Part shown: positions 6,552-15,024 of the stretch, piece after piece
Layout: every line of letters starts with the position of its first letter
Numbering within the stretch: position 1 is the stretch's first letter
Assembly: GCA_016714935.1 (NCBI GenBank)
Contig: JADKBU010000036.1
Location: forward strand, 1 to 35,249
Length of the DNA: 35,249 nucleotides
Reading direction: 5' to 3'
Source of the DNA: Candidatus Accumulibacter propinquus
Lineage (GTDB): Bacteria; Pseudomonadota; Gammaproteobacteria; Burkholderiales; Rhodocyclaceae
Notes under the pieces: generated by a model
What the model was told of the DNA's origin: nothing
The model's input: only the letters and a program-made list of their open reading frames with translations
The model's database searches: none
Position numbers and translations under genes: made by a program

Positions 6552-9497
6552 ATGCTTATGGACGTATCGACACCCATGCAGAGGTTGGCGCTGGCAACCC
6601 GGCTGGTGTTTCTGATATTCATGAGTTGCCTATTCGCCGGCCTTCTGCTCACGCCAACAACAGGCAGAGCGGCCGATTCCGCGCGAATTGCCCTGAGCAC
6701 CGCCGAGCGCGCCTGGCTGACGGCCCATCCGGACCTTACGTTTTGCTATACCGATGCCTTCCCGCCTGGCCTCTATCTGGACAAGAACCAGCAGCCCGTG
6801 GGCTATGTTCCCGACCTCTACAGGCTGCTCAGCGAACGTCTCGGCACCTCGATCAGGATACGGGTTGTCCCGTGGCACCAGGCGATCGCCGATGCCAAGG
6901 CGCAGCGTTGCACGGGCCTGGCGATGGTCAGAAAGCTCGCTGTCTGGCGGGAGGATTTTCTTCTCAGCGACAAGGTGGGGTCCAACTACCTGTTCCTCTA
7001 CGCGCGCAGCGACCAGGCGGCACCGGCGCGGCAGTTGAGCGAGTTGCACGGCAAGAAGGTCGCCTACCTCAAGGGCGAAGCGATGTCGCAGGATTTGCTG
7101 CGCCAGCATCCCGGGATTTCAGGGTTGCCCCACGAACGGATCGAGGGCGCGATTGCGGCTCTGATGAGTGGCCAGGTGGAGGCCATCATCGGTTCAATGG
7201 GTGTTGAACTTGAGCGTCGGAAAAACAGCAATCTCGGCTACAAACTCACCGCCCAGATCATCGAAAGCAAGGCCGATACGGTGATTGCGGTACGCAAGGA
7301 TTGGCCGGAACTGGTCGCTCTCCTGAACAAGGCACTCGGCGACCTGAGCGAAGCGCAGCAACTGGCCTTGTCCCGCCGCTGGTACGGCGACTTCACGATG
7401 GATGCGACGGCCAGGATCGGTCTGAGCGATGCCGAAAAGTCCTGGCTGGCGCAGGGGCAAACGGTCAGGGTACGCATCAGCGACTGGCCACCCTACATGT
7501 TCACGAAGCCGATGCCTTCGGGCATCGCCATCGATTATCTCGATCTCATCGCCAGGCATTTGGGCTTCCGGGTCGAGTACGTTTCAGACACCAGCAGTTG
7601 GACGGAAGCTGTGGAGGACGTGCGGGGCAAACGCCAGCACTATGACCTGCTACTGACGATGAGTCGCACGCCACGACGGGAACAGGAATTTGCGTTGACC
7701 GGCGATTACCTTACCTCGCCGTGGGTCGTCTTCGCCCGCAAAGGCAGCCCTTTCATCAGCGGTCCCGAAGGGCTTGCCGGAAAGACCGTGGCGGTGGAGA
7801 AGGGCTACGCGATCGCCGAAAGACTCCAGTCGGATTTCCCGGCGATCCGAATGCTCGAGGTCAACCGTTCGGCGGACGCCCTGCAAGCCGTCGCCACCGG
7901 TCAGGCGGACGCCTACGTGGGCAATCTGACCGTTGGCAGCTACCTGGTCAGGGAGCAGCAGCTCGACAACCTGATGGTGGTCGCCCCGACGCCATTCGGA
8001 AACCATTCCAACGCCATGGCCGTGCGTGGCGACTGGCCTGAACTGGCGGCGCTGATCGACAAGGGATTCGCCGCCCTGAGCGCGGAAGAGCGAAACGTCA
8101 TTGCCCAGAAATGGGGGAGCGTGGTGTTTGAGCCACGCGTCAATTACACGCTGATCCTGTGGGTCGTCGTGATCGGCGGTCTGATCCTTATGGTCGTGCT
8201 CTACTGGAACTGGACGCTGCGCATCGAGCGCACCAGGACGCAGCGTTTTCTGGAAGAATCGATCCATGCCAAGCGTGTTGCCGAAGCGGCAACCGATGCA
8301 GCCGAAGTTGCCAGGAATGTTGCCGTGGCCGCCAATCGTGCCAAGAGCACCTTCCTCGCCAACATGAGCCACGAGATCCGAACCCCAATGAATGGCATTC
8401 TGGGTATGGTGCACCTCCTGCGACGTGATGGCCTAACCCGGAAGCAACTGGAACGTCTCGACAAGATTGCCACGTCGACCCAGCATCTCCTGTCCGTGAT
8501 CAACAACATTCTCGACATTTCAAAGATCGAGGCCGGCAAGCTGGACCTGGAGGAAGCGCCGTTAACCGTCGACAGCCTGCTAACCAATGTCAGTTCGATT
8601 CTCGACGAAAGCGTCAGGGCCAGGAACATCCGCCTGACGGTCAGTAGCGATCCATTACCATCGCACTTGATGGGCGACGCGACGCGATTGCAGCAGGCGT
8701 TGCTGAACTACGCCAGCAACGCCGTCAAGTTTACGGACACGGGTACCGTAACGCTGCACATCGGCAAGCAGGAGGAGACCGCGGAAGCGGTAGTGGTGCG
8801 CTTCGAGGTCAAGGATACCGGCATTGGCATTGCGCCCGAAGCATTGCCCCGACTCTTCAGCGCCTTCGAGCAGGCCGACAATTCGACGACCAGGAAGTAT
8901 GGTGGTACCGGCCTTGGGCTGGCCATCACGCGGCGGCTGGCCGAATTGATGGGCGGTGAGGCGGGCGTCGAGAGTACGCCGGGGAGCGGCAGCACCTTTT
9001 GGTTTACGGCGAGGCTGCGCAAGGGGACTGGGGTAATTGCCGCCCGACCGGCACCGGGCGAAGACGCCGAGGCGCTCGTCCAGAAGCGCTTCGCTGGATG
9101 TCGTACCCTGGTCGTCGATGACGAGTTCTTGAACAGGGAAATCGCCAGGACATTGCTGGAGGATATCGGTCTCCTGGTTGATACCGCCGAGGATGGCGAG
9201 AAGGCGGTGGTCATGGCCAGGCAAACGGTCTATGCGGCGATTTTCATGGATGTGCAGATGCCGAATGCAAACGGGTTGACAGCGACTCGGCAGATACGCG
9301 AAATACCCGCACACCGGCAGACACCCATCATCGCCATGACCGCGAATGCCTTTGCCGAGGACAAGGCCCGCTGCCTGGACGCCGGAATGAATGACGTCCT
9401 GCTCAAGCCCTTTGAACCCACTCTGCTCTTTGAAATCCTGTTGAAATGGCTGACGTCATCCCTGATCCAGGACGCGTCTGGGCGTAAGAATTGCTGA
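6552..9497 (+). CDS. BvgS-like hybrid sensor histidine kinase
   Basis: A membrane sensor of ~981 residues. After an N-terminal membrane or signal segment come two tandem periplasmic solute-binding-like (SBP_bac_3) domains at ~48-285 and ~289-520. Both start with a similar LSxAExxWL stretch. A transmembrane helix at ~531-555 leads to a short helical linker without an obvious PAS domain. Then come HisKA with His607 (NMSHEIRTPMNGILGM), HATPase_c with NAVKFT, DTGIGI and GGTGLGL boxes, and a receiver with Asp900 (FMDVQMP). No HPt domain follows, unlike BvgS itself, and no DNA-binding response regulator is adjacent, so the phosphotransfer partner lies elsewhere. Amino acids or small anions are typical ligands of such domains, but the ligand here is unknown. 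The frame extends to a TTG at 6423. The ATG at 6552 is my choice on N-terminal form, with 6558 or 6576 also possible. yhaO starts 15 bases downstream. Confidence 0.9.
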   Translation: MLMDVSTPMQRLALATRLVFLIFMSCLFAGLLLTPTTGRAADSARIALSTAERAWLTAHPDLTFCYTDAFPPGLYLDKNQQPVGYVPDLYRLLSERLGTSIRIRVVPWHQAIADAKAQRCTGLAMVRKLAVWREDFLLSDKVGSNYLFLYARSDQAAPARQLSELHGKKVAYLKGEAMSQDLLRQHPGISGLPHERIEGAIAALMSGQVEAIIGSMGVELERRKNSNLGYKLTAQIIESKADTVIAVRKDWPELVALLNKALGDLSEAQQLALSRRWYGDFTMDATARIGLSDAEKSWLAQGQTVRVRISDWPPYMFTKPMPSGIAIDYLDLIARHLGFRVEYVSDTSSWTEAVEDVRGKRQHYDLLLTMSRTPRREQEFALTGDYLTSPWVVFARKGSPFISGPEGLAGKTVAVEKGYAIAERLQSDFPAIRMLEVNRSADALQAVATGQADAYVGNLTVGSYLVREQQLDNLMVVAPTPFGNHSNAMAVRGDWPELAALIDKGFAALSAEERNVIAQKWGSVVFEPRVNYTLILWVVVIGGLILMVVLYWNWTLRIERTRTQRFLEESIHAKRVAEAATDAAEVARNVAVAANRAKSTFLANMSHEIRTPMNGILGMVHLLRRDGLTRKQLERLDKIATSTQHLLSVINNILDISKIEAGKLDLEEAPLTVDSLLTNVSSILDESVRARNIRLTVSSDPLPSHLMGDATRLQQALLNYASNAVKFTDTGTVTLHIGKQEETAEAVVVRFEVKDTGIGIAPEALPRLFSAFEQADNSTTRKYGGTGLGLAITRRLAELMGGEAGVESTPGSGSTFWFTARLRKGTGVIAARPAPGEDAEALVQKRFAGCRTLVVDDEFLNREIARTLLEDIGLLVDTAEDGEKAVVMARQTVYAAIFMDVQMPNANGLTATRQIREIPAHRQTPIIAMTANAFAEDKARCLDAGMNDVLLKPFEPTLLFEILLKWLTSSLIQDASGRKNC

Positions 9498-9512
9498 TCC
9501 ACAGGAGGGTCA

Positions 9513-10778
9513 ATGCGCTTCATCCACTGCGCTGACATCCATCTCGACAGTCCGCTGCGCGGTCTCGAACTTTATGACGGGGCTCCGGCGGAGGCGATGC
9601 GGAACGCCACCCGCAGGGCTTTCGCCAATATCGTCGATCTGGCCGTCGAGCACGCGGTGGCCTTCGTCGTCATCGCCGGTGACGTCTTCGATGGCGACTG
9701 GCCCGACTTCAATACCGGACTGTTCTTCGCCGCACAATTGCGGCGACTGGCTGACGCGGACATCAGGGTCTTCCTGAGCTACGGCAACCACGACGCGCTC
9801 AGCAAGCTGACCAAATCGGTACCCCTGCCGAAAACGGTCAACGTATTCCCCGCCAGTCACTCGACCACCTTCGTCGATGAGCGACTCGGTGTCGCCATTC
9901 ACGGTCAGAGCTTTGCGACCGAGGCGGTGACGGCGGATCTCGCGGCGGGCTACCCGCCGTCACGCAGCGGCCTGTTGAATCTGGGCGTGCTGCATACCGC
10001 TCTTGCTGGGCGCGTCGGGCATCAGCCCTACGCGCCGACGACCGTCGACCGACTGAACGGCAAGGGTTACGACTACTGGGCACTCGGTCATGTCCATACG
10101 CGGGAAATCGTTCAGCAGGTCCCCTGGATCGTCTTTCCAGGAAACACCCAGGGAAGGCACGCCCGCGAAACCGGTCCCAAGGGCTGCATGCTGGTCGACG
10201 CCGAACCGGCGTTCGGCATTCGCGCGGTCGAGTTCGTGGCCACCGACGTCGCGCGCTGGCAACACCTTAACATCGACATCGCGGCTTTCACGACCGAGGA
10301 CGACCTGCACGCGGCCGTGCAATCCGCCGTGCGGGTCGCGCAAACGGTAGCGGAGGACCGGATCCTTGCCCTGCGCCTGACGCTTGGCGGTCGGGGCTCC
10401 TTGCATGGCCGGCTGGTTGCCGGTCGGGAGTCGCTGCGGGCACAACTTGCCGCCTCGGTCGGCGAAGCGTCGGCGGGCATGGCCTGGCTGGAGAAAGTGC
10501 GTCTCAAGGTCAGTGCGCCGCTCGATCTCGCCCGGCTCGCAAGGCGTGACGATCCCATTGGCTTGCTGATTCGATCACTCGACGCGCTGGCGGCCGATCC
10601 CGATGCGCTGCAGAGTCTGGCCGACGGTGTGTTGAGCGATCTGGGCCAGAAGCTGCCAGCCGAACTGCGCGGATGCCACGGCGACTGGGCGCTGGATTCC
10701 AGGGAGGCGCTGTCCGACGCTCTCGCCAGCGCCAGAGAACGCCTGCTGGCTGCAACTTCCGCAGAGGACGGCGCGTGA
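9513..10778 (+). CDS. yhaO: YhaO-type DNA repair exonuclease (metallophosphoesterase)
   Basis: A 421-residue calcineurin-like phosphoesterase of the Mre11/SbcD superfamily. The dinuclear metal site is complete: Asp8 and His10 in CADIHLD, Asp57 in GDVFDG, Asn92-His93 in GNHD, His161, and His193/His195 in GHVHTRE. The remaining ~200 residues form the variable capping and partner-binding region. The family is paired with SMC-like ATPases, and the next gene encodes exactly that partner; the stop overlaps its GTG start (GTGA). The ATG at 9513 follows an AGGAGGG site. Proposed role: end processing of DNA as a complex with YhaN, on the model of SbcCD and Mre11-Rad50. The symbol follows the Bacillus YhaO/YhaN naming and indicates family, not proven orthology. 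It sits 15 bases after the hybrid kinase, suggesting co-transcription. Confidence 0.9.
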   Translation: MRFIHCADIHLDSPLRGLELYDGAPAEAMRNATRRAFANIVDLAVEHAVAFVVIAGDVFDGDWPDFNTGLFFAAQLRRLADADIRVFLSYGNHDALSKLTKSVPLPKTVNVFPASHSTTFVDERLGVAIHGQSFATEAVTADLAAGYPPSRSGLLNLGVLHTALAGRVGHQPYAPTTVDRLNGKGYDYWALGHVHTREIVQQVPWIVFPGNTQGRHARETGPKGCMLVDAEPAFGIRAVEFVATDVARWQHLNIDIAAFTTEDDLHAAVQSAVRVAQTVAEDRILALRLTLGGRGSLHGRLVAGRESLRAQLAASVGEASAGMAWLEKVRLKVSAPLDLARLARRDDPIGLLIRSLDALAADPDALQSLADGVLSDLGQKLPAELRGCHGDWALDSREALSDALASARERLLAATSAEDGA

Positions 10779-13700
10779 AGATCGACCAGCTCGACCTCAA
10801 GGCGTACGGCCACTTCACCGGTCAACGCCTCGATTTCCGCGGCAGTGCCAGGCTGCACATCATTTGCGGGCCAAACGAGGCCGGCAAGACCACGCTTTGG
10901 CGGGCGATCAACGGTGCCCTCTTCGGTGTTCCCGAGCAGACCCGGGACGGCCACCTGCATGGCAAGCCAAAGCTGCGGGTGGGGGTGGTCCTCACCTCCG
11001 CCGCGGGTGAACAACTCGCCGTCATGCGCCGCAAGGGGCGCGTCAACACCCTGCTCAGCTACAATCCGACGAGTGGCGACGAGTTGTCGGAGGCCGTTCC
11101 GGAGGAGCGCCTGCGCGAATGGCTGGGTGGCCTCAGCCAGGGGCTCTTTCTGGCGATGTTCAGCCTCGATCACGAAGCCCTGGTGCGCGGTGGCGAAGCG
11201 CTGGCGCAAGGCAAGGGGGATGCCGGCGAAAGCCTCTTCGAGGCTGGCGCCGGCCTCGGTTCGATCCGTACACTGCGGGCAAGGCTCGACCGCGAGGCCG
11301 AAACCTTGTTCAAGCCGCGCGCGTCCACCTCGGTCATCTACCGCACGCTGTCGCAATACGAAGCGTCTCGCAAGCAGGCGAAGGACGCTGCCGTGCGTCC
11401 GGCCGAGTGGAGTTCCAGAAAGGCTGCACTGGCGACGGCGGAAAGCGAATACGCAGCGGCCAGGGCCGAGCAGGCGCGCCTGCTCAAGGATGCTCGCCGA
11501 CTGGAGCGGCTGGCGGCGATTCTTCCGGATGTGGCCGCCCTCGAACTGGCGCAGCAGCGCCTGGCTGAACGGGCCGATGTGCCTATGCTTCCACCTTCTG
11601 CTCCTGCCGAGCGGGTGGCGGCGGTCACCAAGCAGAACGCCGGCGTTGAGGCCGAGCGGATGGCTTCGCAACGTTGGCGGCAGCACCAGGCTGAACTCGA
11701 GGCGATCGAGATCAACGACGCCGTGCTGGCCGATGCGGAATCCGTCGAGGCGCTCCAGCACGCGACCGGCACCTACCGTGAGGCGAGCATGCAGCTCGCC
11801 AAGGCAGCATTCGGCATCGAAAGGGCGCGCGGCGAGTTTGCTGCCATCGTCAGGCAGATCGCCGGTGAACAATGGCCAGAACAGCCGTTGCAATGGCTTC
11901 CGGATCCGACCGGTGTGGCGCGGATTCGGGCCTTGATCACTGCGGGCGCGATGCTCAAGGCGACTCACCGGGCATGCCTCAAGACTTTCGGCGAGAAGCA
12001 GTTCGAGCTGCAGCAGCTCGACGCGGAAATCCTCGGCCTTGGGAGCGAAGCCTGCTCGGGGGACCTGGGGGCCTATCTCGACTCGATCGCCGATCATGGC
12101 GATCCCGAAGCCGGGGCGCAACAACTCGAAGACGAAGCGGCGGCGGCGGAAGTGCAGCTCAACAGCGAAGCCGGAGCCCTGAAAATGGCTTCCGCCGAGG
12201 CGGTGGCGAGAACCACGATCCCGCTCGAAGCGGAAGTCCAGTTGCTCAAGTCGGAGGACGAAGAGCTGCGTCGTCGGACGCGCTCGATTCGGGAGGCGAT
12301 GGAAAAGATCGAGAACGATCTTGCCGCCTTGCGCGGCGAAATCAAGGGCCTGGAGATCCGTGGCGAGGTGCCGACCAAGGCCGCACTGGCGCTTGAGCGC
12401 GAGAAGCGGGACCTGCTCTGGCTGGGTATTCGCCGCCACTTCATGCCATTAGCGGGTGAATCGCTGGCAGCGGAGCCGCCGCCGTCGAGCGAACCCTACG
12501 AACACGCCGTGACTCGTGCCGACACTACCGCCGACGGCCTCTTTGCCGATGCCGAGCGCGTGACCCGCTACGCTGAATTTCGTGTCCGCGAAACCCAGAT
12601 GCAGAGCGCACTCGATCTGGAAAAAGGCCGGGCGGCGTCGGTTGGCAAGGACCGGGAGGATCTCGAACGGCGCTGGGGCGAACTGATCGGTGTGCATGGC
12701 TGGCCTCCCCTGAAACTCAGCGAAGGGGCGCCATGGATCGCCAGGCGCGAGGCCTTTCTGCAACGCCGCAATGCCTGGCAGGCCACGCGGCAGGAGGCAG
12801 AGCAAAGGCGCCGGCGTGCGCGTGAGATCCGTAGCCGACTCGGCGAAATTTATGGCCTGATGCAGCGGCCCGTCCCGGCACCCGGCGAGCGGCTTTCGGA
12901 AACGCTGGCGCGCGCCCGTGCCATCGCCAGGCACCATGCCGACCATCTGACCCAGCGACAACTCAAGACGACCGCCAGGGCAAAGGCGGCTGCCGCGGTC
13001 CAGCATGCCGGGGCCGCAGAAATTGCCAGCCGCAGGCAACTGGACGAGTGGAAGAAGCAATGGGGCGAAGCCATGCTGGCGATTCGACTGACCAGCGAGG
13101 CCAGCGAGGAAGAAGCGGACGCTCGACTCGAACAGCTTTCTGCGCTGGCCCTGGCGCGTGCCGCGCTGGATCAGGCAGAGAACGAGCAGCGCAACGCCGG
13201 CATCCAGATTGACGACTATGAAACCCGACTCACCAGGACCTGGCTGCGCGTCCGTCATCAGCCGATTCCCGAAGACGGACGAACCCACGACGTCCTGGCC
13301 GGCGAGTTGTACCGCGAACTGGGGGCGGCTCGTTTGCAGCAGGACAGGAAAAACACGCTCACGCAACAGCTCGCCGATGCCCAGCAGGCCGTGGCCGCAG
13401 CTCGCCAGTCTGCGCAGGACGCCGCCTTGATCATCGACAGGCTCCTGCAGCAGGCAGACTGCCGCACGCTCGAAGATCTCGAACTGGTCGAAGGCGAGAG
13501 CGCCCTGCGCGCCGCCCTGGTGACTGAAGTGCGGGAAATCGAAGCCCGGCTGGTGAAGTCAGCGGGTTTGCCGCTGGCAGAAGCGCTCAGGCAGGCGGTT
13601 GGCCAGGATCCGGATGCGATTGCCGAGGCCCTCGACCACAACATGCACGAACAGGAACGAAGTGCCGCAACGGTACAGCACCGCCACGAAGTGTTCCTGG

Positions 13701-14284
13701 CCGCCAGGCAGGCGTTCGAGAAGATGGACGGTTCCGCCGTGGCTGCCGATGCGCAACAGAAAGCCGCGCAGTACGCCGCCCGGATCAGTGAACTCGGGGC
13801 GGATTATGCCGCGACGCGGATCGCTTCGGCGGTGATTGCCCAGGTCATCGACGCCTACCAGAAACGGAACCAGGGGCCGCTCGTCGAGCAGGCGTCGCGG
13901 CGATTTGCGGTGATCACCGCCGGCCGTTATCGTGGCGTGGTCGTCGATTACGACGACGAGCGGCAGATCCTCAAAGCCGTTCGCGCCGATGGCGAGCGTC
14001 TGACGATGGAGCAACTGAGCACCGGTCGCCGCGATCAGCTTTTTCTCGCCTTGCGCCTGGCCGCCATCGAAGGGCACCTCGAAAACGGGGAGCCCTTGCC
14101 GGTGATCGTCGATGACATCCTGATCCAGTTCGACGACGAGGCCGCGGCGGCGACCTTCCAGGTGCTGGCCGATCTCTCCCGGCGTACGCAGGTGCTGTTC
14201 CTGACGCACCACGAGCACTTGCTCGATGTGGCGCGGGCGGCCATCGGTGACGACGCGTATCGGGTACAGCGCCTGTCGCCGTGA
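10775..14284 (+). CDS. yhaN: YhaN-type SMC-like ATPase
   Basis: A 1169-residue Rad50/SbcC-like ATPase. The N-terminal head carries the Walker A GPNEAGKTT (32-40). The C-terminal head has the ABC signature QLSTGRRDQ (around 1081) and Walker B with Asp1113-Asp1114 (VIVDDILIQFDDE). Between them lie ~900 residues dominated by Ala, Glu, Arg, Gln and Leu, as expected for long coiled-coil arms. No CxxC zinc hook was noticed, which agrees with the YhaN branch rather than Rad50. The start is GTG at 10775, overlapping the yhaO stop by four bases; the frame is open further upstream but the family N-terminus (KIDQLDLKAYGHF) begins here. The tight overlap supports a YhaO-YhaN complex made in equal amounts. 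A minus-strand frame of 775 codons across this gene is a GC-composition shadow. Confidence 0.93.
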   Translation: MKIDQLDLKAYGHFTGQRLDFRGSARLHIICGPNEAGKTTLWRAINGALFGVPEQTRDGHLHGKPKLRVGVVLTSAAGEQLAVMRRKGRVNTLLSYNPTSGDELSEAVPEERLREWLGGLSQGLFLAMFSLDHEALVRGGEALAQGKGDAGESLFEAGAGLGSIRTLRARLDREAETLFKPRASTSVIYRTLSQYEASRKQAKDAAVRPAEWSSRKAALATAESEYAAARAEQARLLKDARRLERLAAILPDVAALELAQQRLAERADVPMLPPSAPAERVAAVTKQNAGVEAERMASQRWRQHQAELEAIEINDAVLADAESVEALQHATGTYREASMQLAKAAFGIERARGEFAAIVRQIAGEQWPEQPLQWLPDPTGVARIRALITAGAMLKATHRACLKTFGEKQFELQQLDAEILGLGSEACSGDLGAYLDSIADHGDPEAGAQQLEDEAAAAEVQLNSEAGALKMASAEAVARTTIPLEAEVQLLKSEDEELRRRTRSIREAMEKIENDLAALRGEIKGLEIRGEVPTKAALALEREKRDLLWLGIRRHFMPLAGESLAAEPPPSSEPYEHAVTRADTTADGLFADAERVTRYAEFRVRETQMQSALDLEKGRAASVGKDREDLERRWGELIGVHGWPPLKLSEGAPWIARREAFLQRRNAWQATRQEAEQRRRRAREIRSRLGEIYGLMQRPVPAPGERLSETLARARAIARHHADHLTQRQLKTTARAKAAAAVQHAGAAEIASRRQLDEWKKQWGEAMLAIRLTSEASEEEADARLEQLSALALARAALDQAENEQRNAGIQIDDYETRLTRTWLRVRHQPIPEDGRTHDVLAGELYRELGAARLQQDRKNTLTQQLADAQQAVAAARQSAQDAALIIDRLLQQADCRTLEDLELVEGESALRAALVTEVREIEARLVKSAGLPLAEALRQAVGQDPDAIAEALDHNMHEQERSAATVQHRHEVFLAARQAFEKMDGSAVAADAQQKAAQYAARISELGADYAATRIASAVIAQVIDAYQKRNQGPLVEQASRRFAVITAGRYRGVVVDYDDERQILKAVRADGERLTMEQLSTGRRDQLFLALRLAAIEGHLENGEPLPVIVDDILIQFDDEAAAATFQVLADLSRRTQVLFLTHHEHLLDVARAAIGDDAYRVQRLSP

Positions 14285-14377
14285 TCCGGCGGACAAATGC
14301 CGTGAGGCGTTTGGCCGGCGCGTTTGATGGAATTCAGACTGAACGGCATCGATTCGAACGCAAGCGGCTGCGTCGCT

Positions 14378-14383
14378 TATAGT
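14378..14383 (+). promoter_or_regulatory. Possible -10 element for the coiled-coil protein gene
   Basis: TATAGT at 14378-14383, in the ~145-base gap after yhaN, would place a transcript start about 40 bases before the ATG at 14431. No good -35 box stands at the right distance, so this is tentative. Confidence 0.3.
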
Positions 14384-14430
14384 GCACGGGTTTGCCGGGC
14401 GGCGGCATGTGGGGGTACAAGGAGGATTGC

Positions 14431-15015
14431 ATGCGTTCAGGACAGGTGCTGTTGTTTTCGCTGTGGGTAAGTTGCGCGGCCTGTGCGGCGCCACCGGAGG
14501 CGGCGCCGGAGGTGCCGCAAACGCTCGAAGCCGCCGGAGAGCAGCGGGCGCGGGCGGCGTCGATGCGCGCCGAGGCGGAGCGCCGTCATCAGGCCGATCA
14601 GGACCGTTGCTACACGAAGTTGCTGGTCAACGATTGTCTGGTTGCGGCCAAGAAGCGTTATACGGCGTCCATCGTCGAGGCGCGCAGGCTCGATCAGCCG
14701 GCTCGCGACTTCGAGCGGCAGGCGAAGCGGCAGGAAGTCGAAGCCAAGGAGAGCAAACGCGCCGCCGATCAACAGCAACGCGAGGCCGATCAGCAGGAGA
14801 ACGCCGAGCGCCACCGGACCGAGGAAGCCGCGAAGGCCAGCGCGCGCGAAAAGAAACTCGCCGACAAGGCGAGAAAGGCTGAAGAGGGGCAGAAGAAAGC
14901 GGCCGCCGACCAGGCCAGGCGTCAGGCGAAACTGCAGAAGCGTGCCCAGCAGGATGCCGAGCGCGAGGCCAGGAAGGCTGCCCGCGAGGGCGGCAAGCCG
15001 GCTCCCGCCAACTGA
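14431..15015 (+). CDS. Secreted Ala/Arg/Glu-rich coiled-coil protein
   Basis: A 194-residue protein with a short signal sequence (residues ~1-22, containing several Cys). A segment with the pattern RCYTKLLVNDCL around residues 60-71 is followed by a long, highly charged helical tail rich in Ala, Lys, Arg, Glu and Gln. The Cys pair in CYxKLLVNDCL looks conserved in unnamed betaproteobacterial proteins I recall, but no function is known to me. Tails of this composition are often mislabelled TolA-like because of low complexity. The ATG at 14431 is preceded by AAGGAGG at a good distance, so it is preferred over the open frame upstream. It ends nine bases from the convergent ybiT stop. Export to the periplasm is inferred from the N-terminus. 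Confidence 0.75.
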   Translation: MRSGQVLLFSLWVSCAACAAPPEAAPEVPQTLEAAGEQRARAASMRAEAERRHQADQDRCYTKLLVNDCLVAAKKRYTASIVEARRLDQPARDFERQAKRQEVEAKESKRAADQQQREADQQENAERHRTEEAAKASAREKKLADKARKAEEGQKKAAADQARRQAKLQKRAQQDAEREARKAAREGGKPAPAN

Positions 15016-15024
15016 CCGCGGGTT

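Noticed and set aside
10112..12439. 775-codon minus-strand open frame opposite yhaO and yhaN
   Set aside because: It crosses two well-supported overlapping genes and shows only low-complexity Arg/Leu/Gly composition, so it is a compositional shadow.
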